The notes under the pieces were generated by a model. The model was not told the origin of the DNA. It saw only the letters and a list, made by a program, of their open reading frames with translations, and ran no database searches. Shown one piece after another: positions 35,575 to 44,704 of a DNA stretch of 64,000 nucleotides (positions are counted from its first letter, which is position 1; every line of letters begins with the position of its first letter). Origin of the DNA: Thioclava sp. GXIMD4216. GTDB taxonomy: Bacteria; Pseudomonadota; Alphaproteobacteria; Rhodobacterales; Rhodobacteraceae. Where the stretch lies: the NCBI RefSeq assembly GCF_037949285.1, contig NZ_CP149927.1, forward strand, positions 62,001 through 126,000. Direction: 5' to 3'. The position numbers were made by a program, and so were the translations under genes.

Positions 35575-36373
35575 GATCCGTTCGCCAACCAGCCTGAAAC
35601 TGGCCGCATTCGGGGGCCTCTTCTTCCTGCTGGCCCCGATTGCCCTGATCTTCCTCTACGCCTTCTCGACGGAGGAAAAGAGCTTCCAGTGGCCCCCGCC
35701 CGGCTTTACCACCAAATGGATCGGCGTGACCTTGGGACGTGCGGATGTGTGGGAGGCAATGGGGCTTTCGGTCAAGGTGGCCGCAATCTCGACGGTTCTG
35801 GCACTGATCCTTGGCACATTGACCGCCGCAGCCGTTGCCAGATCGCGGTTCTTCGGGCGCGAGACGATCTCGCTTCTGGTCATCCTGCCCATCGCCCTGC
35901 CGGGGATCATCACGGGGATCTCGCTGCGTTCGGCCTTCTCGTTGCTGGATATCCCGTTCAGCACATGGACCATCGTGCTGGGGCATGCGACCTTCTGTAT
36001 CGTGATCGTCTATAACAATGCCGTCGCCCGTTTCCGGCGGCTGTCGGGATCGCTGATCGATGCGGCGATGGATCTGGGCGCAGACGGGGCGCAAACCTTC
36101 CGGTTGGTGATCCTGCCCAATATCGCAACCGCCCTTCTGGCGGGCGGCATGCTGGCCTTCGCGCTGAGTTTCGACGAGGTCATCGTGACCACCTTCACCG
36201 CGGGCAACCAGACAACCTTGCCGATCTGGATGCTGGAAGAGCTTGTAAGACCGCGTCAGCGCCCCGTGACCAATGTGGTGGCGATGGTGGTGGTGCTGGT
36301 CACCGTGCTTCCCATCCTTGCCGCCTACTACCTGACAAAAGACGGCGAACATACCGCCGGTTCCGAGAAATAA
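35564..36373 (+). CDS. Polyamine-type ABC permease (PotC/YdcV-like)
   Basis: The 269-residue second permease has about six membrane helices and the EAA loop [20 protein letters not shown] at about residues 166-185. It forms the heterodimeric channel with the PotB-like subunit. The dehydrogenase starts 13 bp later, so uptake and catabolism are in one operon. Confidence 0.92.
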   Translation: MHSEIRSPTSLKLAAFGGLFFLLAPIALIFLYAFSTEEKSFQWPPPGFTTKWIGVTLGRADVWEAMGLSVKVAAISTVLALILGTLTAAAVARSRFFGRETISLLVILPIALPGIITGISLRSAFSLLDIPFSTWTIVLGHATFCIVIVYNNAVARFRRLSGSLIDAAMDLGADGAQTFRLVILPNIATALLAGGMLAFALSFDEVIVTTFTAGNQTTLPIWMLEELVRPRQRPVTNVVAMVVVLVTVLPILAAYYLTKDGEHTAGSEK

Positions 36374-36386
36374 CTGGGAGATTTTC

Positions 36387-37811
36387 ATGGATAAGCAGAT
36401 GCTGATCGGCGCCCGCCTTGTGGCTGGCACCGAAACCGAAGAGCAGATCCTCAATCCGCGCACGGGCGAGGTGATCACCACCCTGCCGGAAGCCTCGCTG
36501 CAACAGGTCGAAGAGGCCGTCAGCGCCGCCGAAACCGCCTTTGCGGGCTGGTCGCGCACCACACCGGCAGAACGTTCGGGCTACCTGCTGAAAATTGCCG
36601 AACGCATCGAGGCCGAGGCCGAAACGCTGGCCGGTCTGGAGGCCCTGAATTGCGGCAAGCCCGGCCCGCTGGCACTGAATGACGAGCTGCCCGCCATCAT
36701 CGACTGTTTCCGCTTTTTTGCAGGGGCGGTGCGCTGCATGACGGGGCCTGTGGCGGGCGAGTATCTTGCAGGGCACACCTCCATGATCCGCCGCGATCCC
36801 ATCGGCATCGTGGCCTCGATCGCGCCGTGGAACTATCCGCTGATGATGATGGCGTGGAAAATCGCCCCTGCGATCGGCGCGGGCAATACGGTGGTGTTCA
36901 AACCCTCGGAACAAACGCCGCTGACGGCTTTGGCGATGGCCAGGATCTTCGCCGACATCCTGCCCGAAGGGGTGGTGAATATCATTCTCGGGCGTGGCGA
37001 AACGGTTGGCTCGGCGCTGATCAACCATCCGAAAGTGGCGATGATCTCGATTACAGGCGATATCGCCACAGGCCGCAAAATTCTGGAAGCCGCCAACAAG
37101 ACCATCAAACGCACCCATCTGGAGCTGGGCGGCAAGGCTCCGGTGATTGTCTTCGACGACGCCGATATCGAGGCGACGGTCGCGGGGCTGCGGGCGTTCA
37201 GCTTCTATAATGCCGGTCAGGATTGCACCGCCGCCTGCCGCATCTATGTCCAGCGCGGGATCTATGACCGTTTCGTGGCCGACCTGACCCAGACCGTCGC
37301 GGAGATCCCCTTCGGCCATGAAGATGACAGCCGCAACGAGATCGGCCCGCTGATTTCCCTGCGCCAGCGCGACCGTGTCGCCAGCTTCGTGGCCCGCGCC
37401 CGCGAGGCCAACCATATCGAGATCACCGCTGGCGGCGACATTCCCGAGGGTCCGGGGTTTTACTACAAACCCACCGTCGTCGCAGGTGCCTTGCAGACCG
37501 ACGAGATCGTGCGCCGCGAGGTGTTCGGCCCTGTCGTGTCGGTCACGCCCTTCGATGCGCCCGAAGAGGCGGTCGGCTGGGCCAATGACAGCGATTACGG
37601 GCTGGCCTCTTCCGTCTGGACGAAAGATATCTCCAAGGGCATGCAGGTGGCCTCCCGCCTGCAATATGGCTGCACGTGGGTGAACACCCATTTCATGCTG
37701 ACCAACGAGATGCCGCATGGCGGGATGAAACAGTCGGGCTATGGCAAGGATATGTCATCCTATGCTCTGGAAGACTATTCCACCGTGCGCCATGTGATGA
37801 TCGCCCATTAA
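36387..37811 (+). CDS. patD: Gamma-aminobutyraldehyde dehydrogenase (PatD/YdcW)
   Basis: The 474-residue NAD-dependent aldehyde dehydrogenase oxidises 4-aminobutanal, the product of putrescine deamination, to GABA. The catalytic Cys is at about residue 280 (NAGQDCTAACRIY) and the general-base Glu at about 246 (HLELGGKAPV). The stretches GEYLAGHTSMIRRDP and FGPVVSVTPFD and the ending SGYGKDMSSYALEDY are very close to E. coli YdcW, which also closes a YdcSTUV importer operon. The putrescine aminotransferase needed before it is not in the window. Confidence 0.93.
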   Translation: MDKQMLIGARLVAGTETEEQILNPRTGEVITTLPEASLQQVEEAVSAAETAFAGWSRTTPAERSGYLLKIAERIEAEAETLAGLEALNCGKPGPLALNDELPAIIDCFRFFAGAVRCMTGPVAGEYLAGHTSMIRRDPIGIVASIAPWNYPLMMMAWKIAPAIGAGNTVVFKPSEQTPLTALAMARIFADILPEGVVNIILGRGETVGSALINHPKVAMISITGDIATGRKILEAANKTIKRTHLELGGKAPVIVFDDADIEATVAGLRAFSFYNAGQDCTAACRIYVQRGIYDRFVADLTQTVAEIPFGHEDDSRNEIGPLISLRQRDRVASFVARAREANHIEITAGGDIPEGPGFYYKPTVVAGALQTDEIVRREVFGPVVSVTPFDAPEEAVGWANDSDYGLASSVWTKDISKGMQVASRLQYGCTWVNTHFMLTNEMPHGGMKQSGYGKDMSSYALEDYSTVRHVMIAH

Positions 37812-37836
37812 ACCCGTTTCGTCGGCGATCCGGCCC

Positions 37837-37878
37837 AGCCCCCCGCCCGTCGCAAGACAGGCGGGGGGCTTCTGCTTT
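37837..37878 (+). terminator. Terminator after the polyamine operon
   Basis: AGCCCCCCGC at 37837-37846 pairs perfectly with GCGGGGGGCT at 37861-37870 and is followed by TCTGCTTT. Confidence 0.7.
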
Positions 37879-37968
37879 CCTCCACCCCGCGGCGCCGCGC
37901 TTGCTCTCGCAAAGTCCGCCCCGATGATCGCCTTTTCGAAAATTCATAAGATTTTTTACAAAAACCAT

Positions 37969-37993
37969 GGAACAGATTTATTGCTTAACCGTT
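37969..37993 (+). promoter_or_regulatory. EcfG-type stress promoter GGAAC-N16-CGTT
   Basis: GGAAC at 37969-37973 and CGTT at 37990-37993 are separated by exactly 16 bp, the consensus of the alphaproteobacterial general stress sigma factor EcfG (RpoE2/SigT). The -10 element lies 32 bp before the PRC-barrel gene start. Confidence 0.7.
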
Positions 37994-38025
37994 GGGCATG
38001 CAGTGAACAAACGGAGGAAAACATT

Positions 38026-38532
38026 ATGAAATTTCTGACCACCACCGCCGTCGCACTGGCTCTGGCTACTGGCGCAGCTTATGCAGAAGACACCAATGCG
38101 AATGCCACCGCAGACACCGCGGCACCCGCCAAAATGGCCACCCAAGCCACGGCGAATGGTCTCGATATGTCGGATTCGACCAATCTGATCCGTGCGCGCG
38201 ACATCACCGGTGGCGACATCTACACCATCGCGAAAGACAGTGGCAAAACCTGGGACACGATGGACTGGAACGCCGTGTCTTCGGATTGGAATGGCGACGG
38301 TTTTGACGATATCGGCGAGATCGAGGACATCGTCCTGTCGCCCGAGGGCAAGATGGTCGGTGTGGTGGCAGAAGTCGGTGGCTTCCTCGATATCGGTGAC
38401 AAACATGTGGTCATTCCGGTTGATGCAACCCATCTGGTCCCGATCGATGACGGTAAATATGTGGTTGTGACCTCGCAGACCGAGGATCAGCTGAAAGACG
38501 CGAAAGATGTTGACGAAGGCTTCTGGAACTAA
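38026..38532 (+). CDS. Exported PRC-barrel domain protein, stress-type
   Basis: The 168-residue protein starts at ATG 38026 after ACGGAGGAAAA; a longer frame runs back through the promoter. A Sec signal covers residues 1-20 (cleavage after AYA). An acidic, Ala/Thr-rich linker follows, then a PRC-barrel domain (about residues 85-160: DIGEIEDIVLSPEGKMVGVV...GFLDIGDKHVVIPVD). It is periplasmic; PRC-barrel proteins of this kind are common in Rhizobiales and Rhodobacterales and often stress induced, but their function is unknown. The EcfG promoter fits this. Confidence 0.85.
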   Translation: MKFLTTTAVALALATGAAYAEDTNANATADTAAPAKMATQATANGLDMSDSTNLIRARDITGGDIYTIAKDSGKTWDTMDWNAVSSDWNGDGFDDIGEIEDIVLSPEGKMVGVVAEVGGFLDIGDKHVVIPVDATHLVPIDDGKYVVVTSQTEDQLKDAKDVDEGFWN

Positions 38533-38554
38533 TCAGAGCCGCGATCAAACTCTG

Positions 38555-38580
38555 AAGGGGCCGGTCTTCCGGCCCCTTTG
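38555..38580. terminator. Terminator between the PRC-barrel and DUF1275 genes
   Basis: AAGGGGCCGG pairs perfectly with CCGGCCCCTT around the tetraloop TCTT and runs into TTG. It is placed between convergent genes and usable in both directions. Confidence 0.7.
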
Positions 38581-38581
38581 T

Positions 38582-39277
38582 CTATGGCACATATTTCCGT
38601 GCCCAGCAGATCTCGGCCAACGAGATCCCCACCAGGGACACCCCCGCCAGCACAAAGAGCCACGCCCCGCAAAGATCGAACAGCAGCGCCCCGAGAATAC
38701 CGCCCGACGCGAAGGCCGCAAGCGTCACACTATGCAGGCGCAGCTTGGGCAGGGCATCGCCGCGTAACGGCTTTGGCCCGATCAGCGCGGCCAATTCGAT
38801 GCCGATATCGGTTGCCATGCCCGAAACATGGGTGGTGCGCACTTTCGAACGCGAGATCATCGTGGTGACCGCGTTCTGCCCCCCCATGACGACGCTTAAA
38901 CCGACAAGCGCGGCCCCCGACCCCGCGCCACCACACAGCAGGCCCGCCCCCAATACCAGCACCACAAGCCCTTCCACACCGATGGCCAGCGCATAGACCA
39001 TGCGCATCCGGCGGCGCTCGCCCAGATTGACCATCACCGCCGCCGCGAAGGCACCCGCGATAAAGGCGATCACAAGCCCCGCAAGTGAAAGCCCGACCCC
39101 CACTCGTCCATCGGCCAGATCATCCGCCATCATCGAGACATTGCCCGTCATATTCGCGGTGAAGGTGCCCAAAATCAGGAAACCCACGGCGTTCAATCCG
39201 CCCGCGATCGAGGACAGGAACCCGGCCAGTACAATATTGAGAGTATCGGTCCTCTCGTCACCCACACGAATGAGCAT
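38582..39277 (-). CDS. DUF1275 (YoaK-type) membrane protein
   Basis: The 231-residue protein has about six hydrophobic segments and the DUF1275 signature near the N-terminus (FLSSIAGGLNAVGFLILGTF followed by TANMTGNVSMMA) and in the middle (GGQNAVTTMISRSKVRTTHVSGMATDIG). The start MLIRVGDERTDTL at 39277 is preferred; ATG 39304 is an alternative. The function of the family is unknown; some members are associated with phosphate or stress conditions. It is convergent with the PRC-barrel gene. Confidence 0.82.
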   Translation of the reverse strand: MLIRVGDERTDTLNIVLAGFLSSIAGGLNAVGFLILGTFTANMTGNVSMMADDLADGRVGVGLSLAGLVIAFIAGAFAAAVMVNLGERRRMRMVYALAIGVEGLVVLVLGAGLLCGGAGSGAALVGLSVVMGGQNAVTTMISRSKVRTTHVSGMATDIGIELAALIGPKPLRGDALPKLRLHSVTLAAFASGGILGALLFDLCGAWLFVLAGVSLVGISLAEICWARKYVP

Positions 39278-39471
39278 AGCGCCCCCGTTCAAAACATGGA
39301 CCATCCGCAAAGCCTTGGGGCGGCTCCTATGGCGCAGGCTGCCCCCCTGCCCGAGACTTTCCGCCACGGTTTGCAACTTTATACGACGGATCGACCGGAT
39401 ACGACTTGTTATATATCGCAGGCTGCGAATATTCAGATTCCGCGCCTGATGACACCGACAAGAGCCGAGCG

Positions 39472-40263
39472 ATGCCAGACAGACAAGTGGATTTTTTCAT
39501 AGCCGGCACCCAGAAGGGCGGCACGACAGCATTGCGGGCGAAGCTGCTCAAGCACCCCGATCTGGCCTTTTCCAAACAGAAAGAGATCCATTTTTTCGAC
39601 CGTGAGGATATCGACTGGCAGGCCCCGCCCTATGACGATCTGCATGCCCATTTCGATCTCCGCCAGCCCAAACTGTTCGGGGAAGCCACGCCGATCTATC
39701 TCTACTGGCCCGAGGCGATGAAGCGCATCCATCGCTATAATCCCGAGGCCCGTCTCATTTTCATTTTGCGCCATCCTACCTATCGCGCGCTCTCGGCATG
39801 GAAAATGGAGCGCGCCCGCGCTCAGGAAACCTATTCCTTCAGCCGCGCCGTATCGCTGATCGGACGATGCCGCGTCAGGTTCGCCAAAGGCGGTGTGCAT
39901 CGCGTTTTCTCTTATGTGGAGCGGTCCTGTTATGCCCCGCAGATCCGGCGGCTGCTGACGGTTTTTCCGCGCGAGCAACTGCTGTTTCTGACCACCGACC
40001 AACTCTGGACAGATGAGCAAGACACGCTGCGGCGCGTCTGTGCTTTCCTCGGGATCGACACCTCTTACGGTGATACCCTGCCCGCGCAAAAGAAATACAT
40101 CGTGCCGGTGGATGCGCGTCATGTGCCCATGCAGGATGCCGCGACAATCACCAAGCTCAACAAACGGTTCCGGCGCGACATCATCCGCACGGCGGACCTC
40201 ACCGGGCTGGACCTCTCGGGATGGCTGGAAAGCGGTTACACCGATCCGATGCATGACCGCTAA
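39472..40263 (+). CDS. PAPS-dependent sulfotransferase
   Basis: The 263-residue enzyme of the bacterial sulfotransferase family transfers sulfate from PAPS. The 5'-phosphosulfate loop is at residues 12-19 (GTQKGGTT) and the 3'-phosphate motif at about 100-110 (RHPTYRALSAW). It starts at MPDRQVDFF; the longer frame upstream looks non-coding. It stands alone, with no sugar or lipid synthesis genes next to it, so the acceptor is unknown. Related alphaproteobacterial enzymes sulfate polysaccharides or lipids. Confidence 0.88.
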   Translation: MPDRQVDFFIAGTQKGGTTALRAKLLKHPDLAFSKQKEIHFFDREDIDWQAPPYDDLHAHFDLRQPKLFGEATPIYLYWPEAMKRIHRYNPEARLIFILRHPTYRALSAWKMERARAQETYSFSRAVSLIGRCRVRFAKGGVHRVFSYVERSCYAPQIRRLLTVFPREQLLFLTTDQLWTDEQDTLRRVCAFLGIDTSYGDTLPAQKKYIVPVDARHVPMQDAATITKLNKRFRRDIIRTADLTGLDLSGWLESGYTDPMHDR

Positions 40264-40422
40264 GGCCTCATAGAACGCCTTCGCCCGTTCAGTGAGGTCG
40301 CGCCCCAAGGGACTGACCGTCAGAGCATCCCCCCCAAAGCATGCCCAACACTGTCACCAAAGCTGACAGCACCGCCTTGGCGGCAGGTGCAGAATATCGG
40401 CCGGCCAATCGCAAACCGCTTG

Positions 40423-40465
40423 CCAACCTCATATTTGTTTCCTAAAAATACAAATATGAGGTTGG
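40423..40465. repeat. Perfect 16-bp inverted repeat
   Basis: CCAACCTCATATTTGT and its exact reverse complement are separated by 11 AT-rich bases. The element is far more AT rich than its surroundings. It is 160 bp past the sulfotransferase stop and 670 bp before the sugar importer, so it is neither an obvious terminator (no T run) nor a near-promoter operator. Confidence 0.75.
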
Positions 40466-40662
40466 AATCGCTATTAGGGAGAGAGCGATTATGCGACGTC
40501 TTGAAGATCACGAAACGCCCCGGACCAGCAGTCATATGCCGGCGCCGCGCATCGTGGCAGCCGACAAGGCCATGACGGACCGCAGGCATGCGGGCCGGTT
40601 GACAGAGGATCTGCCGCCAGAAAATCGCAGCCTCGGCAGGCAACCGGCGGGGCCGGTATATT

Positions 40663-40680
40663 TCAAGCGAAAACGCTTGA
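40663..40680. promoter_or_regulatory. 18-bp palindrome TCAAGCG-AAAA-CGCTTGA
   Basis: The palindrome has perfect 7-bp arms with AAGCG/CGCTT cores, a shape seen in LacI-family operators. It lies 456 bp upstream of the sugar importer start, and no regulator gene is nearby. Confidence 0.35.
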
Positions 40681-41135
40681 TTTATAGGCCCGCAGGCGCG
40701 CACTACACCACGGCACAGCAAACCGGAAACGTCACGCAGGCCTTGTGCGCTGGCATCCGACCATAACCCTGTGACAGCCAGCCGCTCACACAACAAGCCT
40801 TTCGCATGACCGGACAGACTGCGGGAAACCAAGCCGGAGATATGCGGATGTCTCAACGGGCAATCACCCCCGACGCATCCAGCAGGCAGTGGCCCGAAAA
40901 CCGCTTCTCGACACGCGATCCTGCAATAAAACCGAATATTAGCATCTAAATGCAACAAATATACAGATGGAGGAGCACGCACAAGCTCCTGATCCCGCAT
41001 CAAGGCCCGTCACGCCTCTCGATGCGCGTCTGTATCGGACACGGAGATCGACCAGACCTGTCACGCCTTGGAGGAGGCGACCTGTCGGAGGAGAGCGCCG
41101 CATAGCAGATGGCGCAAATGGAGGAGGAGATTGCA

Positions 41136-42629
41136 ATGGTGGGTTCACAAGCCGCCCTACTTTCGGCGCAAGACGTCGCGAAGAGTTTTGGTCATGTCAC
41201 CGCGCTGCGCAACGGGGCGATCCAGCTTCGCGCGGGCACGGTAAACGCGCTATGCGGCGGCAATGGCGCGGGGAAATCAACCTTTCTCAACATCCTGACG
41301 GGGCAGTTGCGCCGCGACACGGGACAGATCCATGTGGACGGGAAACCGGTGGATTTCCATGCGCCCTCCGAGGCGCTGGAGGCCGGAATTGCCATCATCA
41401 CACAGGAACTCAGCCCCTTTCAGGACATGACCGTCGCCGAGAACCTCTATCTTGGTCGCGAGCCGCGCCGCGCGGGTCTCTTGGTAGATGATCGGCGCAT
41501 GATCGAGGATGCAGAGGCGCTGATGACACGTCTCCGGTTCGACATTCCGCCAACCGCCCGACTGCGTGATCTGTCGGTCGCACAGGCCCAACTTGTCGAA
41601 ATCGCCAAAGCGATCAGCCGCCGCAGCAAGATCCTGATCATGGACGAGCCGACCTCGGCCATTGGCGAGCGCGAAACCCAGATGCTGTTCGACGCGATCA
41701 GAGGGCTGACGACAGATGGCGTCGGTATTATCTACGTATCCCACAGGCTGACAGAAATCTTCGAGATTTCCGATGATTACACCGTCTTCCGTGATGGGGC
41801 TTTTGTCGAAAGCGGTGCCATAGCCGATATCGACCGGCAGGCGCTGATACGCCATATCGTCGGGCGCGACCTGCTGGAGCATCGTCGTAGCCCGCGCGAT
41901 TTCTACACTTCTCCCGCTCTGCTGGATGCCAAAAACATGAGTTCTGCGGGAAAATTCGAAGACATCAGCCTTCAGGTCCATCCGGGCGAGATCGTGGGCA
42001 TCTATGGCCTGCTTGGCTCGGGACGGTCGGAATTTGTCAATGCGCTTTATGGGACCGAACCGCGTGACACGGGCGAGGTCTGTGTCGGTGGCATACCCAT
42101 TGCCGCAAACGCGCCCGCGCGGTCTATCGCGGCAGGGATCTCGCTTGTCACCGAAGACCGCAAACAGACAGGTCTTTCCCTGACAGCGTCGGTTGCCCAT
42201 AACATCACCGTCGCCAACCTTGACGCATATGCGAAAGCCGGGGTCATGGATGAGGCGCGCGAGACGCAGAGCGTCAAGGCGCATATGGCGCGTTTTTCCA
42301 TCAAAGCCGCCTCGCCTGAAATCCCCGTACAGTTCCTGAGCGGCGGCAACCAGCAAAAGGTGGTTCTTGCGCGCTGTCTTGAAACAGACCCGCGTATCCT
42401 GATCTGCGACGAACCCACCCGAGGCGTGGATGAAGGGGCCAAGCGCGAGATCTATGCGTTTCTCGACGCGTTCGTGAAGGCGGGAAAATGCGTCCTGATG
42501 ATCTCGTCCGAAATTCCCGAGATTCTGGCCAATGCCGACCGGATCGTTGTTTTTCGCAAGGGCCGGATCGCCGGAGAGGTGCGGGCACAGGACGCCACGC
42601 AGGAAACCCTCGTCCATCTGGCCTCGTGA
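41136..42629 (+). CDS. Ribose-type sugar ABC importer ATPase (RbsA-like, double)
   Basis: The 497-residue protein has two fused ABC domains, the carbohydrate uptake (CUT2) type. The first has Walker A GGNGAGKST at about residues 42-50 and Walker B ILIMDEPTSAIGE. The second has the degenerate P-loop GLLGSGRSE but a full signature FLSGGNQQKVVLARC and Walker B ILICDEPTRGVDEG. ATG 41136 is chosen for the GGAGGAG 11 bp upstream; ATG 41109 in the same frame is possible. It leads a three-gene importer operon. Confidence 0.92.
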   Translation: MVGSQAALLSAQDVAKSFGHVTALRNGAIQLRAGTVNALCGGNGAGKSTFLNILTGQLRRDTGQIHVDGKPVDFHAPSEALEAGIAIITQELSPFQDMTVAENLYLGREPRRAGLLVDDRRMIEDAEALMTRLRFDIPPTARLRDLSVAQAQLVEIAKAISRRSKILIMDEPTSAIGERETQMLFDAIRGLTTDGVGIIYVSHRLTEIFEISDDYTVFRDGAFVESGAIADIDRQALIRHIVGRDLLEHRRSPRDFYTSPALLDAKNMSSAGKFEDISLQVHPGEIVGIYGLLGSGRSEFVNALYGTEPRDTGEVCVGGIPIAANAPARSIAAGISLVTEDRKQTGLSLTASVAHNITVANLDAYAKAGVMDEARETQSVKAHMARFSIKAASPEIPVQFLSGGNQQKVVLARCLETDPRILICDEPTRGVDEGAKREIYAFLDAFVKAGKCVLMISSEIPEILANADRIVVFRKGRIAGEVRAQDATQETLVHLAS

Positions 42630-42658
42630 GCTGACCTAATCTCTAGGAGGAGAAGATC

Positions 42659-43627
42659 ATGAGGATGTCACAAAGTCCAACGCAGACCGTCAGTCTGGGC
42701 AGCATTCTGACCCGTTACGGGATCGTACTCTCGTTCATCATACTGCTCGTCACCTTGGCGATCATTTCGCCAAACTTCCTTTCACCGAACAATCTTTTCA
42801 ATGTCTTGCGTCAGGTCTCGATCAACGGGGTGCTCGCGGTCGGTATGACATTCGTCATCCTGACCGCGGGGATCGACCTCTCGATCGGGGCGATCTTGGC
42901 TCTCAGCGGCGCGGTGGCCGCCAGCCTGGTGACAGGAAGCGCCCCCATGAACCCCGTCCTCGCAGTTCTTGCGGGCACCGCGACCGGCATGGCCTGCGGT
43001 GCACTCAATGGCGTGCTCATCGCCCGTTTCGCGGTTCCGGCTTTTGTGGTGACACTCGGGATGCTGAGCGTCGCGCGTGGTGCGACACTGCTTTATAGTG
43101 GCGGACGCCCCGTCGCCAATCTCAGCGGAGAGTTCCGCTGGCTGGGGCAAGGCGTGGTTGCCGGCATTCCGGTGCCGGTCGTCCTTTTCGCGATCGTCTT
43201 TGCCATCGCGGCTTTCGTACTGCGATATACGGTCTACGGACGCCGGATCTATGCGGTCGGGGGCAACCCCAAAAGCGCGCGAACCAGCGGCATCAATCCG
43301 GCGCGTATCGTATTTTCCGTCTATGTGATCATGGGCGCGCTTGCCGGTCTTGCGGGGGTCATGCTGACCGCGCGCACGACGGCGGCCCTGCCCCAAGCCG
43401 GTCTGGGATACGAGCTGGATGCCATCGCAGCCGTCGTCATCGGCGGCACCAGCCTGACCGGAGGGGTTGGCCGGATTGGCTATACATTGATCGGTGTCCT
43501 GATGATCGGGGTGATCAGCAACGGCCTCGATCTGCTGGGGGTGTCGTCCTACTACCAGCAAATCATCAAGGGCTCGATCATTGTTCTCTCCGTCATGATC
43601 GACCGGTCACGGTCCCGCCATAGCTGA
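42659..43627 (+). CDS. Ribose-type sugar ABC permease (RbsC-like)
   Basis: The 322-residue permease of CUT2 transporters has about 8-10 hydrophobic segments and family stretches GMTFVILTAGIDLSIGAILA and LDAIAAVVIGGTSLTGGVG. AGGAGGAGAAG precedes the start. It forms a homodimeric channel served by the upstream ATPase. The next gene is the binding protein. Confidence 0.92.
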   Translation: MRMSQSPTQTVSLGSILTRYGIVLSFIILLVTLAIISPNFLSPNNLFNVLRQVSINGVLAVGMTFVILTAGIDLSIGAILALSGAVAASLVTGSAPMNPVLAVLAGTATGMACGALNGVLIARFAVPAFVVTLGMLSVARGATLLYSGGRPVANLSGEFRWLGQGVVAGIPVPVVLFAIVFAIAAFVLRYTVYGRRIYAVGGNPKSARTSGINPARIVFSVYVIMGALAGLAGVMLTARTTAALPQAGLGYELDAIAAVVIGGTSLTGGVGRIGYTLIGVLMIGVISNGLDLLGVSSYYQQIIKGSIIVLSVMIDRSRSRHS

Positions 43628-43693
43628 GCGCGGCCCCGATCTTGCATCTTACCAAGGAGCGCGGCCACGGCCGCAAGGGAGGAGGAAAATCCC

Positions 43694-44704
43694 ATGAAAA
43701 TGAACAAACGCCAGCTTCTGGCATCAGGCGTCGGGCTACTGGCGATGGGCGCGATGGGGGGGCGGGTCATGGCCCAGACCAAACCGCTGCGGATTGCCGC
43801 CATCGTCCAGAGCCTGAACACGGAATATAACGTGCTCTGGGCGGATGCGGCCAAGGCGCATCCCGCCCTCAAGGCAGGTCAGGCCGAACTGACGATCCTC
43901 GACGGGCGGCAGGACATGCTGACACAATCGAACCTCTTCGATACCGTGATCACCGAAAAATACGATGCCATCATCTTCATTCCGGTGGATATCGATGCGG
44001 GCAATGATCCGATCGAGCGCGCCAAGGCGGCAGGTATTCCTGTTTTCGGCTCGAACACCGTCGTGTCGAATACGTCCCTTTATGATGCCTACATCAATTC
44101 GAACGATGTCGAGGCGGGAGAGCTGCTCGCGAAGGCGATCATCGCGCGGGCAGGCCCCGAGGCGAAAGTGGTCATACTGGAAGGCATGATCGGACAATCG
44201 GCACAGGTCCAGCGCCTTCAGGGGATCCAGAATGTTCTGGCCGCAAACCCCGGTGTGACGGTCATCGGGCAGAATTCCGCGAATTGGTCGCGCGCCGAGG
44301 CGATCACCCTTATGGAAAACCTGCTGACATCGCATGGCAGTGATATCCAAGGGGTGCTGGCCGAAAATGACGAGATGGCGGTCGGGGCGATCGAAGCCAT
44401 CCGCAGCTATGGCCTTGATCCCCAAAGCCTGCCGGTCGCCGGGGTCGACGGGATTCATGATGCGCTTCAGGCGGTGAAGAACGGCGATCAGGCAATGTCG
44501 ATCCTGCAAGACGCGCATGGTCAGGCGCAGGGCGCGGTGGATCTTGCGCTGCGCAAGCTGTCGGGCGCCTCCTACACCCCCGCAGCGAAGGTATGGGATG
44601 TCAATGGCGGCAGCCTTGCATGGGAAGACGGCACCAGCCAGCATTACTATGTCCCCTGGCTGCCCGTCACCCGCGAGAATGTCGACACAGTGCTGGCAGA
44701 GTAA
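43694..44704 (+). CDS. Ribose-type ABC sugar-binding protein (RbsB-like)
   Basis: The 336-residue exported protein has a signal peptide at about residues 1-27 (KRQLLASGVGLLAMGAMGG, ending VMAQ) and a type I periplasmic-binding fold with ADAAKAHPALKAGQAE and the ligand-loop stretch DIDAGNDPIERAKAAGIPV. It is the third gene of the importer operon. No kinase or isomerase adjoins it, so the sugar (or autoinducer-2-like ligand) cannot be named. Confidence 0.9.
   Translation: MKMNKRQLLASGVGLLAMGAMGGRVMAQTKPLRIAAIVQSLNTEYNVLWADAAKAHPALKAGQAELTILDGRQDMLTQSNLFDTVITEKYDAIIFIPVDIDAGNDPIERAKAAGIPVFGSNTVVSNTSLYDAYINSNDVEAGELLAKAIIARAGPEAKVVILEGMIGQSAQVQRLQGIQNVLAANPGVTVIGQNSANWSRAEAITLMENLLTSHGSDIQGVLAENDEMAVGAIEAIRSYGLDPQSLPVAGVDGIHDALQAVKNGDQAMSILQDAHGQAQGAVDLALRKLSGASYTPAAKVWDVNGGSLAWEDGTSQHYYVPWLPVTRENVDTVLAE

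Larger units (their letters stand above)
40264..41135. other. 872-bp gap with two strong palindromes, no credible gene
   Basis: No open frame here has a credible start or composition. Two palindromes stand out and are listed separately. The stretch 40925-40975 is AT rich and leads into a purine-rich leader with several GGAGGAG runs (40970, 41070, 41090, 41116), so the promoter of the sugar importer probably lies around 40930-40970. Confidence 0.6.

Noticed and set aside
36300..37718. 472-residue minus-strand frame opposite the aldehyde dehydrogenase
   Set aside because: Shadow of patD, which has the catalytic Cys and Glu.
40491..40766. 91-residue plus-strand frame in the same gap
   Set aside because: No ribosome-binding site and no domain; Arg/Pro/His-rich as expected of random GC-rich sequence.
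40320..41003. 227-residue minus-strand frame in the gap before the sugar importer
   Set aside because: Crosses the 16-bp inverted repeat and AT-rich promoter region, has no ribosome-binding site and a composition unlike the neighbouring genes.
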